DNA from: Bacillota bacterium
GTDB taxonomy: Bacteria > Bacillota > Clostridia > Lachnospirales > Lachnospiraceae
Direction: 5' to 3'
Length of the DNA: 16,072 nucleotides
NCBI GenBank assembly: GCA_023420935.1
Contig: JAEZUR010000006.1
Span: 1 to 16,072 of the forward strand
This document shows, in pieces, positions 6,477 through 13,635 of this stretch. Position 1 is the stretch's first letter; each line of letters begins with the position of its first letter. A program made the position numbers and the translations under genes. Below the pieces are notes generated by a model that did no database searches, was not told the DNA's origin, and saw only the letters and a list, made by a program, of their open reading frames with translations.

Positions 6477-7970
6477 TTAAAGTATTGCTTGATTCCAATT
6501 GGTAATGATTCCACTATTATGTGAATCAACTGATTGTATGGAATTGAATGAATTCAATTTTTGATGATCGTCAAATAAGGACAGTTGTTCATAAAGTCCA
6601 CTTCCACCAATTCCCAGAGGCAACTTTTCCTTAATATCAAGCATGTGGCTTAAAATATAATCACTCTCAATCTTAACTGGGTACATCATTTTCCCACTGC
6701 ATGTAATAAAATATAATGCTCTCTTTAAAACCACACCAAGCTTTTTAAGATCTGGGTAATCTAGTCTAGCACTTCTTCTTGCAGAAATAATCCGATTAGC
6801 AGATTTCACTCCAATACCAGGTACTCTAAGCAATGTGTAGTAATCAGCTTTATTAATCTCAACTGGAAATTGCTCCAGGTGATTCATTGCCCAATTGCAT
6901 TTTGGATCCAGCAATACATTAAAATTAGGCTTCTCCTCAGATAACAATTCCGATGCACGAAATCCATAAAACCGCAGAAGCCAATCCGCCTGATAAAGTC
7001 GATGTTCCCGTAGTAATGGCGGTCCATCTGGTAAAGCCGGTAACATGCTGTCCATGGTAGTATTAATAAATGCAGAATAAAATACGCGTTTTAAATCAAA
7101 CTTCTGATACAATGCTTCTGCTACATTGATAATCTGATAATCATTCTCTGGCGTAGCGCCAATAATCATCTGTGTGCTTTGCCCTGCAGGAACAAAATAT
7201 TGTCCTGGCTTATAATCCGTTAATGCTGTCCCTGCTCCTTGGGTCGGCAAGATCAACTGTGACTTGGTATCATCTGCTTTTGTTATAATCTGTGGTAATG
7301 GTTTCATTGCTTTTCTTTGATGAAAAGATTTCATCTCCATCAGTTGATTCTTATTCTCTTGCATACCAAGTTGAATCTGCTTCATAGGTTTCAAAATATG
7401 ATTCCGGTTCTTATGTGGAGCTAAATTCTTAAGTCCATCTGCAGTTGGTAATTCAAGATTGACGCTCATACGATCAGCCAGCCATCCTGTCTTCTCAATC
7501 AGAACTGGATCCGCGCCAGGAATTGCTTTTACATGAATATATCCTCGAAAATTATACTCTTCTCTTAGTAATCTCAAAGTCTCATATAATCGTTCCATAG
7601 TATAATTGGGATTCTTTAAGATGCCAGAACTTAAAAATAGTCCTTCGATATAATTTCTCTTATAAAATTCTATGGTTAGATACGCTACTTCTTCTGGAGT
7701 GAACGAGGTTCTTCTTATATCGTTAGAACTTCGATTAATACAATACTTGCAATCAAAGATACACTCATTGGTATATAGAATCTTCAATAAAGAGATACAT
7801 CTACCATCTGCAGAAAAACAATGACAGATGCCTCCAGCTACGGCATTACCCATACCTCCAGCTCCACCTTTACGGTCAACTCCACTGGAGGTACAGGCAA
7901 CATCATACTTGGCTGCATCTGTTAATATTTCTAATTTTTCCATAATTGATTGAGAATCTTGTACTTGCAT
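6477..7970 (-). CDS. Putative DNA modification/repair radical SAM protein with helix-hairpin-helix domain
   Basis: A 497-residue radical SAM enzyme of the TIGR03916-type family. The [4Fe-4S]-binding CxxxCxxC is Cys70, Cys74, Cys77 (ECIFDCKYC). It is preceded by further conserved cysteines (26, 49, 51, 58) in a Gly-rich segment (GGICHCFSADGRC) that could bind another cluster or metal. PAGQSTQMIIGATPE (261-275) is a family signature. Residues 371-399 form a helix-hairpin-helix DNA-binding motif (INKADYYTLLRVPGIGVKSA), as in ComEA- or PolX-like proteins. Residues about 200-255 are a basic, low-similarity stretch that looks longer than in relatives, and a polar tail follows 465. A GGAAGTG site precedes the ATG. 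It is first gene of an operon with the DUF4130 protein, with a strong promoter flanked by LexA-like boxes. The substrate is unknown. Confidence 0.9.
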   Translation of the reverse strand: MQVQDSQSIMEKLEILTDAAKYDVACTSSGVDRKGGAGGMGNAVAGGICHCFSADGRCISLLKILYTNECIFDCKYCINRSSNDIRRTSFTPEEVAYLTIEFYKRNYIEGLFLSSGILKNPNYTMERLYETLRLLREEYNFRGYIHVKAIPGADPVLIEKTGWLADRMSVNLELPTADGLKNLAPHKNRNHILKPMKQIQLGMQENKNQLMEMKSFHQRKAMKPLPQIITKADDTKSQLILPTQGAGTALTDYKPGQYFVPAGQSTQMIIGATPENDYQIINVAEALYQKFDLKRVFYSAFINTTMDSMLPALPDGPPLLREHRLYQADWLLRFYGFRASELLSEEKPNFNVLLDPKCNWAMNHLEQFPVEINKADYYTLLRVPGIGVKSANRIISARRSARLDYPDLKKLGVVLKRALYFITCSGKMMYPVKIESDYILSHMLDIKEKLPLGIGGSGLYEQLSLFDDHQKLNSFNSIQSVDSHNSGIITNWNQAIL

Positions 7971-7981
7971 AGTATCACTTC

Positions 7982-7995
7982 CGAATGTTTGTTTG
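7982..7995 (-). promoter_or_regulatory. Candidate LexA/DinR box, promoter-proximal
   Basis: The minus-strand sequence CAAACAAACATTCG fits the Gram-positive SOS box CGAACRNRYGTTYC at 11 of 14 positions. It lies between the predicted transcription start and the radical SAM start codon. It is weaker than the companion site at 8045-8058, from which it is spaced 63 bp centre to centre, close to six helical turns. Confidence 0.4.
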
Positions 7996-8006
7996 GTTTT
8001 TCTTTT

Positions 8007-8035
8007 ATTCTAACATAGTATTAGAAGTTTATCAA
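8007..8035 (-). promoter_or_regulatory. SigmaA-type promoter of the radical SAM/DUF4130 operon
   Basis: On the minus strand there is a -35 TTGATA (8035-8030), a 17-bp spacer, and a -10 TAGAAT (8012-8007) preceded by TG one base upstream. This is the best promoter in the window. The predicted start of transcription is near 8000, about 30 nt before the start codon. Confidence 0.8.
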
Positions 8036-8044
8036 GTACATATT

Positions 8045-8058
8045 CGAATATTTGTTCG
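8045..8058 (-). promoter_or_regulatory. Candidate LexA/DinR (SOS) box upstream of -35
   Basis: The minus-strand sequence CGAACAAATATTCG fits the B. subtilis-type box CGAACRNRYGTTYC at 12 of 14 positions and the simple palindrome CGAAC-N4-GTTCG at 9 of 10. It ends 10 bp upstream of the -35 of the radical SAM promoter. The function of the downstream genes (DNA repair) makes SOS control plausible. Confidence 0.5.
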
Positions 8059-8088
8059 ATTTTATTAATTTGATATTTTTACCTTGAT

Positions 8089-9255
8089 TCAGCTTGCTTC
8101 TTGACTTTTCTTTTTACTCACTACCAGTGCGATTGCAAAAATTGCTGCCGCAAACCCTATTTCGATTAACATGGAGCGATGGATATCCTCTAGACTGGAA
8201 ATAGAGAAATCGGTTAGTGTTCCAATTGCATTATTTGCTTTGACATACCAATAACTTGGCGTAAATGCTGATATTTTTAAAATATCATCTCCTAAAAATT
8301 CCTGTGGCATGAACACTCCACTGAGAAACGACATACCAAGCGATAATACATTGGCAATTGCATTTGCTGCATTCTTACTCTTAATTGCAATACCAACTAG
8401 GAAACTGATTGATAAAATACTTAGAGAAAATACGATTGCATTTAATAATAAGTATGCACTTGTTTTATCTAATTTAAAACCTGGTGTAATGATTGCACCA
8501 GCTATCACGAATACTGCCAAACATCCTATGGTGAAAACAATATTTCCAATGATAAGCTGTATGTTTATGCTTGTAGTTGACATAGGTGAAACTAAATTAC
8601 GTCTTTTAATATCAAGCTTTTGCATGGATAACATAATCATTCCAACACCCAATACTAGAATTGATACCAAACCATAACAGATGAAATTATAGTATTTGAC
8701 AATTAGTTGATGATTCTCCTGTGTATTTTCTGAAAACATTGTTACATTTGCCTTAATATCCAAATTATCCTTTACCAAGGAAACTAGTCTGTTCTGATCC
8801 ATATCCTGTATATGTTTTTCATAAATGGCAGCCGTATTAAAAAACCGATCTACTGCAATATCAACAGAAATAGCTTCTGCCACGTTGGGAACGCTAGTCT
8901 TCTCCACCTTCACATTTTCACCATTCATAAAATTCTCCGTGAATCCATCAGGAATTCGAATAATGTAAACAACTCTACGGAAAAACAACGCATCCTTTAG
9001 TGAGATTTCATCATCTGGTATATCAATAAAATTACAATAATTATCTAAATACGAACGGAATCCATTCACCAGCGGACTATCTTCATCATCATTTATAAAT
9101 GCAACATCTACTTTATTTTCACTAAAAATCATGTCCTTTTTATCTCCAGAATTTAATGTTAAATAAATGATAATGCTCAGAAAGATAGCCATATATATTA
9201 ACATACTTGGAAGATTCTTCTTTAGCAAATGAAAATATAATTTAAAGACTTGCAT
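8089..9255 (-). CDS. ABC-2 type exporter permease (second permease)
   Basis: A 388-residue permease of the ABC-2 group (PF12698-like, LnrN/YfiN-type). It has one N-terminal membrane span (about 15-34), a ~150-residue extracytoplasmic domain (about 36-186), then five C-terminal spans (about 187-209, 232-257, 265-290, 297-318, 363-381) with the FLSGVFMPQEFL and FTPSYW segments typical of this fold. The start is supported by AAGGAGGG before the ATG. It overlaps the preceding permease gene by 14 nt, so the two are translationally coupled and probably form a heterodimeric channel with the ATPase at 10392-11324. No clear terminator follows. The next promoter lies less than 100 nt downstream. Confidence 0.88.
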   Translation of the reverse strand: MQVFKLYFHLLKKNLPSMLIYMAIFLSIIIYLTLNSGDKKDMIFSENKVDVAFINDDEDSPLVNGFRSYLDNYCNFIDIPDDEISLKDALFFRRVVYIIRIPDGFTENFMNGENVKVEKTSVPNVAEAISVDIAVDRFFNTAAIYEKHIQDMDQNRLVSLVKDNLDIKANVTMFSENTQENHQLIVKYYNFICYGLVSILVLGVGMIMLSMQKLDIKRRNLVSPMSTTSINIQLIIGNIVFTIGCLAVFVIAGAIITPGFKLDKTSAYLLLNAIVFSLSILSISFLVGIAIKSKNAANAIANVLSLGMSFLSGVFMPQEFLGDDILKISAFTPSYWYVKANNAIGTLTDFSISSLEDIHRSMLIEIGFAAAIFAIALVVSKKKSQEAS

Positions 9256-10378
9256 ATTCTTCCCTCCTTGTCGTCCAATATGTGATAACAGTAAATACTA
9301 CAGACATAATGCCAAGGATAGAAATATTTAACATAAATCTTTGATCTGGTCCGTAATAATATAATCGGTACAATGCATCCGCAATTAAATTAGCAGGATT
9401 GATAAATGCAACAAATGGCATCTGCGTATCCACTATATACTTAACATCTGGTATCATTAATCCAGCTAATGCGCCACCGCCTACTGAGATTAAAGTAAGA
9501 AGCGATTGTTTAATGTTTTCATTCTTCTTAATAACAGCAGTTATCATAGCTCCTATCATAACACCTACTAAACTTGCAAAAAAGCAAGTAATACCAATAT
9601 AATAAAGCTGATTACCAAAATCGATCTTAAGGATATAATATAGGTAGCTCATTAAGACTCCTACATTAAATAATTGTACAGTAAATGCAGCTAATAAATT
9701 GCATAATAACAACTTCATTTTATGGATTGGTGCAACATGAATTCTAGCACCTTTTGCTGACAAATCGGCTTGTATATCTGTGATTACTTTATTACCAATA
9801 TGGCTTCCGAGTAAACAGGTCATAGCAATTAAAGCATAGTATAACACGATTGAGGTATCTGGATTGCTCCCCTGATTCGATTCATCATTCACATAGGATT
9901 TACCATTTTGTATATCAGCTATTAACTGATCCATGGCAATCTGCGGATCAATGGATGCAATGGTTTGTATTGTTCCTTGTGTCTGTCCATAACTATCTAG
10001 AAATGTCTTAATTATGGTCTCATTGATTCCAGAATCCTTAACAACTAATTTCATAGAATCCGATGTAGTGATATAACCTGAAATTGTACTGTCCTTCAGT
10101 AATTTCTCTGCTTGCTCTTTCGAACAAACCGTTACATCAAATAGTTTTTTATCATCTGATAAACTACAAGTTCTGATTGATTGAAGAAATGCTTCCTCCA
10201 CGCTTCCTTCTTCTTGGACAACTGCAACAGGCACCGTGTCAAATGCTTCGGTCGAAGATAAATTAGAAAAAGCAGCATGAAACAATGTTGCCAATATAAT
10301 TGGAAAACACAGTGACCAAAACATGTTCTGCACGTCTTTCACGATACACTTTAGATGCAGAATATATAATTGAACCAT
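9242..10378 (-). CDS. ABC-2 type exporter permease (first permease)
   Basis: A 378-residue ABC-2 permease with the same layout as its neighbour: one N-terminal span (about 18-38), an extracytoplasmic domain (about 40-175), then spans near 176-196, 221-248, 257-282, 291-311 and 350-369, with GGGALAGLMIP and FINPANLIADALY segments. It ends in a short basic/acidic cytoplasmic tail. AGAGGAGGGG precedes the ATG, 13 nt after the ATPase gene. The two permeases are not duplicates at sequence level, which argues for a heterodimeric exporter of the LnrM/LnrN kind. The substrate is inferred to be an amphipathic or antibiotic compound only from the adjacent two-component system. Confidence 0.88.
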   Translation of the reverse strand: MVQLYILHLKCIVKDVQNMFWSLCFPIILATLFHAAFSNLSSTEAFDTVPVAVVQEEGSVEEAFLQSIRTCSLSDDKKLFDVTVCSKEQAEKLLKDSTISGYITTSDSMKLVVKDSGINETIIKTFLDSYGQTQGTIQTIASIDPQIAMDQLIADIQNGKSYVNDESNQGSNPDTSIVLYYALIAMTCLLGSHIGNKVITDIQADLSAKGARIHVAPIHKMKLLLCNLLAAFTVQLFNVGVLMSYLYYILKIDFGNQLYYIGITCFFASLVGVMIGAMITAVIKKNENIKQSLLTLISVGGGALAGLMIPDVKYIVDTQMPFVAFINPANLIADALYRLYYYGPDQRFMLNISILGIMSVVFTVITYWTTRREEYASL

Positions 10379-10391
10379 CTTATCCCCTCCT

Positions 10392-11324
10392 CTAGTCTCT
10401 CAACTCTTTCCCTGTGATCTCCAAAAATACATCATTTAACGTTGGAAGTTCCGTATAAACTTCCCCAAAATTAATGTTTTGCTCACCTAAGTACTCTAAA
10501 ATATGTACTAGATTATTTCTCCCTTTTTTAGATTTTACAGTTAATTTATTTTCTTCATAAACTGCATAATATATATTTGGAATATTCTTAATTTCTTTCA
10601 ACTGTGCTTCGGACAGATTATAAACTGTCACTGTAACTTTCTCTCCTAAAGAGATCATTGCTTTTAATTCTTCCTTGGTTCCCCCTGCAATAACCCTTCC
10701 CTTATCCATAATCACGATTTTATTGCATAATTGCTCTACTTCTTCCATGTAATGAGTGGTGTAAATTATGGTAGCTCCATTCTCGTTTAACTTCTTTATC
10801 CCTTCGATGATCTTATTTCTACTTTGTGGATCTACTGCAACGGTAGGTTCATCAAGGAAGATTAGTTGTGGCTTATGTGCAATTCCACATGCAATATTAA
10901 GTCTGCGCAGTAACCCTCCACTCAGTTTCTTTGGATAAAACTTTTTATAATCTTCTAATGATACAAATCGAATGGCTTCTTCCACTAATTCTTTGATTCG
11001 ATTCTTATCTTTAATATATAAACTGCAAAAATAGTAGATATTTTCATATACCGTTAGCTCATCAAATACTGCCACATTCTGTGAAATCACTCCAATATTT
11101 CTCTTAATATCATAGGATTCTGAGGTCATTGGATTACCGAATAATTCAATGGTTCCTTTATCATGTCTTAAAAGCGAAAGCATGCAATTTATAGCTGTTG
11201 TTTTTCCAGAGCCATTGGGTCCTAAGAGACCAAAAATCTCGCCTTCTCTCACTTCTAAATTCAAATGATCCAATGCCAGAATGCTTCCATATCTTTTCAC
11301 TAGATTTTCTACTTTTACAATCAT
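10392..11324 (-). CDS. ABC exporter ATPase (LnrL/YfiL- or CcmA-like)
   Basis: A 310-residue ABC-2-associated ATPase that powers the two downstream permeases. Motifs in order: Walker A GPNGSGKT (35-42), Q-loop Gln82, signature LSGGL (134-138), Walker B LIFLDEP (154-160) and H-loop His191. A C-terminal ~80-residue accessory domain (about 230-310) is typical of drug-exporter ATPases. The ATG at 11324 is chosen because AGAGGA lies 6 nt upstream and it starts exactly at the conserved beta strand (IVKVENLVKRYG); the ATG at 11357 has no ribosome binding site. It is first gene of the exporter operon, divergent from the histidine kinase gene, which is the arrangement expected if the regulator controls the exporter. 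Confidence 0.92.
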   Translation of the reverse strand: MIVKVENLVKRYGSILALDHLNLEVREGEIFGLLGPNGSGKTTAINCMLSLLRHDKGTIELFGNPMTSESYDIKRNIGVISQNVAVFDELTVYENIYYFCSLYIKDKNRIKELVEEAIRFVSLEDYKKFYPKKLSGGLLRRLNIACGIAHKPQLIFLDEPTVAVDPQSRNKIIEGIKKLNENGATIIYTTHYMEEVEQLCNKIVIMDKGRVIAGGTKEELKAMISLGEKVTVTVYNLSEAQLKEIKNIPNIYYAVYEENKLTVKSKKGRNNLVHILEYLGEQNINFGEVYTELPTLNDVFLEITGKELRD

Positions 11325-11417
11325 ATATTTCCTCTCGCTTTCCATAGTTTTTCTCATTAAATACTATATCCATAATGATACTATACTCTATTTTCTAATT
11401 CAGTTACAGTGAAAAGA

Positions 11418-11435
11418 GTCATTATTTCATATGAC
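11418..11435. promoter_or_regulatory. Candidate response-regulator operator (GTCAT-N8-ATGAC)
   Basis: A 5-bp inverted repeat with an 8-bp gap, containing the 8-bp palindrome TCATATGA at 11427-11434, lies ~95 nt upstream of the ATPase start. A wider TCATTA/TAATGA dyad overlaps it (11419-11446). NarL-family regulators bind short dyads, so this is a reasonable but unproven binding site for the neighbouring regulator. Confidence 0.3.
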
Positions 11436-11517
11436 AAATGTAATGATTGCAAAAATTAAAGCTTTCGTTCATAATAGAATCGTGAAAATGATGTTGATTA
11501 CACTTGAACACTGTGAA

Positions 11518-11597
11518 TTGAGAAATGATGCATAAATTTCCTTCGCTCCAACGCTACGCTTAGCTTCCGCTACGGAAGTTTATGCATCATTTCTCAA
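11518..11597. repeat. Hairpin A: 19-bp perfect stem around a conserved GC-richer core
   Basis: Arms 11518-11536 and 11579-11597 are perfect inverted repeats (TTGAGAAATGATGCATAAA). The 42-nt interior (11537-11578) holds an inner hairpin CTTCC...GGAAG (11564-11578). It also holds a core, CTTCGCTCCAACGCTACGCT then TAGCTTCCGCT, that recurs reversed in hairpin B. No T-run follows, so it does not look like a terminator. Confidence 0.85.
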
Positions 11598-11677
11598 ATG
11601 TACGTTATCTAAAGGCAAAAACATTGTTTACTTAATAATATTTTTCACTTCATATTAGTTAAACCGATGAAGTAAAT

Positions 11678-11761
11678 ATTTTCGATACAACTTGTACATT
11701 TCCAGAGCGGAAGTTAAGCGGAGCGTTGAAGCGGAGGAATTGTAAAAGTTGTATCGAAAAT
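11678..11761. repeat. Hairpin B: different stem, same core in opposite orientation
   Basis: Arms 11678-11693 and 11746-11761 (ATTTTCGATACAACTT and complement) share nothing with the arms of hairpin A. The interior core at about 11701-11738, in reverse complement, aligns with the core of hairpin A over ~38 nt with roughly six mismatches (GCTTCAACGCTCCGCTTAAC portion). Confidence 0.85.
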
Positions 11762-11815
11762 TCCACAACCTTATTTTTTAGTATTTATGATTTTAGATTC
11801 AGTTAGGAGAACTTC

Positions 11816-12925
11816 ATGTTAGAGATAATTGATAAGATAATTTTATTACTTGCATGTGGCGTTTTGTATGTTACTGCTGTTAACGCTTCATATGCGGTGA
11901 TTCCTGTTTTGCTTGTGATTTTTTTGAGTTGTTTTAGTATTTATCTGGGGCGTATTCAGATTCGTTTTGGTATTTATATTTGTTACTTGGTAACCTGCGC
12001 ATTTCAACCGGGTTATTTAATTTTCTTGCCAGTTATGTTGTATGATATGCTGCTTTCAGATTACAAATTTGCTGCCACTGCATTTTTTATTCCTGTGTTT
12101 GCAAATCCTAAGTTTTATCATCCAACCATAGTCATGTATGTTGCTTTATTTTGTATCATTGCATTTTTATTAAAACATAAAAGCTTACGAATTCAGTCCT
12201 TAACAGAAGAATATAATACGTTAAGGGATACTGCAGAAGAACTATCACGTGTACAGGAAGAAAAGAATCGAGGTATTCTAGAAAATCAGGATTATGAGAT
12301 CAATCTGGCTACCTTAAATGAGAGAAATCGTATTTCAAAGGAAATACATGATCATATCGGCCACTTGTTGTCTAGATCTCTATTACAGATTGGAGCTCTA
12401 CTAACTATAACAAAGGAAGAGATTACCAACGAAGGATTAACTTCCTTAAAAGAATCCTTATCCGAAGGCATGGATAGTATTCGTGCAAGTATTCATAATA
12501 TGCATGACGAGTCCATTGATCTGTATACTTCCATCGATAAATTAGTGAAGGAATTTACCTTCTGTCCTGTCTCATTTGATTATGATGTTACTACACCACC
12601 ATTGTTAAAGATAAAGTACTGTTTCATAGCTACGGTAAATGAATCCTTATCTAATATTGTGAAACACTCAGATGCTACCTTAGTTTCTATTGTGGTGAAA
12701 GAACAACCAGCCATGTATCAGTTGATAATCACAGACAATGGACATATTGATGACAAAACCAAGGTACTCCTTCGACGCCTACGCATTTCCGGTGATTATG
12801 CAGATGGCATGGGACTACAAAATATTGCTGATCGTGTCAAAGGATTTAATGGCAATCTTAATATAACTGGTGATGGTGGTTTTAAAATATTTATAACAAT
12901 ACCTAAGGAGGTAAAGGAAGCATGA
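11816..12925 (+). CDS. NarL/DesK-type sensor histidine kinase (LnrJ/YfiJ-like)
   Basis: A 369-residue membrane sensor kinase. Residues 1-120 contain about five hydrophobic spans with almost no extracytoplasmic loop, so the signal is probably sensed in or at the membrane. A coiled-coil linker (about 123-170) leads into a HisKA_3 dimerisation domain with phospho-acceptor His178 in KEIHDHIGH. The HATPase domain follows, with the N-box NESLSNIVKHSDA (275-287), DNG (307-309) and G-box GMGLQNIADRVKGF (331-344). TTAGGAG precedes the ATG at a normal distance. Its stop overlaps the start of the response regulator gene (ATGA). Position beside a divergent ABC-2 exporter suggests that it senses the exporter's substrate or the membrane damage it causes. 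Confidence 0.92.
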   Translation: MLEIIDKIILLLACGVLYVTAVNASYAVIPVLLVIFLSCFSIYLGRIQIRFGIYICYLVTCAFQPGYLIFLPVMLYDMLLSDYKFAATAFFIPVFANPKFYHPTIVMYVALFCIIAFLLKHKSLRIQSLTEEYNTLRDTAEELSRVQEEKNRGILENQDYEINLATLNERNRISKEIHDHIGHLLSRSLLQIGALLTITKEEITNEGLTSLKESLSEGMDSIRASIHNMHDESIDLYTSIDKLVKEFTFCPVSFDYDVTTPPLLKIKYCFIATVNESLSNIVKHSDATLVSIVVKEQPAMYQLIITDNGHIDDKTKVLLRRLRISGDYADGMGLQNIADRVKGFNGNLNITGDGGFKIFITIPKEVKEA

Positions 12926-13545
12926 ATGTCTTAATAATAGATGATGATAAATTAGTTTGTTCCTCTTTAAAAATCATACTATCCGCAGACCCTGATATCA
13001 ATGTTGTAGGTATGGGACATAACGGACAAGTAGGAATTGAATTATATGAAAGTTTAAAACCAGATATTTTACTTATGGATATTCGAATGGATGTTATGAC
13101 AGGTCTAGAAGCCGGCGAATTCATTTTATCTAAATATCCAGAAGCCAAAATATTGTATCTAACAACGTTCTTAGATGATGATTACATAATAAAAGCTCTT
13201 AATATTGGTGCCAAAGGTTATATGTTAAAGCAAGATTTTGAAAGTATTACTGCTGCTGTGAAAGCAGTCAATATGGGTCAAAATGTATACGGAAATGAAA
13301 TTGTAACTAAACTACCTAATCTTCTCTCTCAGACAACAGAAAAACAAAATTATTCCGAGTATGGAATTACCGATAAAGAATATGAGATTATTTGCCATAT
13401 TGCCAATGGATTATCCAATAAAGAAATTGCAGAGTTATTATTCTTAAGTGAAGGTACTGTTCGTAACTATATCAGCCTAGTTTTAGAGAAACTATGCCTA
13501 CGAGATAGAACACAAATAGCCATTTTCTATTATAAAAACCGTTAA
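12922..13545 (+). CDS. NarL/LuxR-family response regulator (LnrK/YfiK-like)
   Basis: A 207-residue two-domain response regulator. The receiver domain (1-120) has the acidic pocket Asp7-Asp8-Asp9, phospho-acceptor Asp53 (LLMDIRM), Thr81/Thr82 and Lys103. The C-terminal GerE/LuxR helix-turn-helix (about 148-205) shows ITDKEYEIICHIANGLSNKE followed by the recognition helix SEGTVRNYISLVLEKL (176-191). It is translationally coupled to the kinase through an ATGA overlap and is predicted to be phosphorylated by it, then to activate the divergent exporter operon. No terminator is recognised after it, so some transcription may run into the importer genes 90 nt downstream. Confidence 0.93.
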   Translation: MNVLIIDDDKLVCSSLKIILSADPDINVVGMGHNGQVGIELYESLKPDILLMDIRMDVMTGLEAGEFILSKYPEAKILYLTTFLDDDYIIKALNIGAKGYMLKQDFESITAAVKAVNMGQNVYGNEIVTKLPNLLSQTTEKQNYSEYGITDKEYEIICHIANGLSNKEIAELLFLSEGTVRNYISLVLEKLCLRDRTQIAIFYYKNR

Positions 13546-13574
13546 CAAGAAGTAACTTTCCATTTTTCCCTTCA

Positions 13575-13580
13575 TATAAT
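13575..13580 (+). promoter_or_regulatory. Possible -10 for the importer operon
   Basis: A consensus TATAAT hexamer lies about 55 nt before the importer ATPase start, but no matching -35 is seen at 16-18 nt. A small CAATAG/CTATTG stem (13595-13616) lies between it and the ATG. No riboswitch was recognised in this 90-bp gap. Confidence 0.35.
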
Positions 13581-13635
13581 ACCATATATCCGCTCAATAG
13601 AAATTATCGGCTATTGTGCATAATGGAGGAGCAAC

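Larger units (their letters stand above)
11325..11815. other. ~490-bp divergent region between exporter and two-component genes
   Basis: No coding sequence was found. It contains a dyad that may be an operator (11418-11435) and two hairpins with a related GC-richer core (11518-11597 and 11678-11761). A possible promoter for the kinase gene reads TTGTAT (11749-11754), a 17-bp spacer and TATTTT (11772-11777). Minus-strand promoters for the exporter could not be assigned confidently. Confidence 0.6.

Noticed and set aside
8309..8677. Plus-strand hydrophobic open frame of 122 codons
   Set aside because: It is antisense to membrane spans of the ABC-2 permease, which gives hydrophobic codons on both strands; no start signals were seen.
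11161..11373. Minus-strand 70-codon frame overlapping the start of the exporter ATPase
   Set aside because: It is an out-of-frame shadow of the Walker A region of the ATPase.
13595..13616. Small CAATAG/CTATTG stem considered as a riboswitch or terminator before the importer genes
   Set aside because: There are only 6 bp, no T-run and no known riboswitch core sequence.
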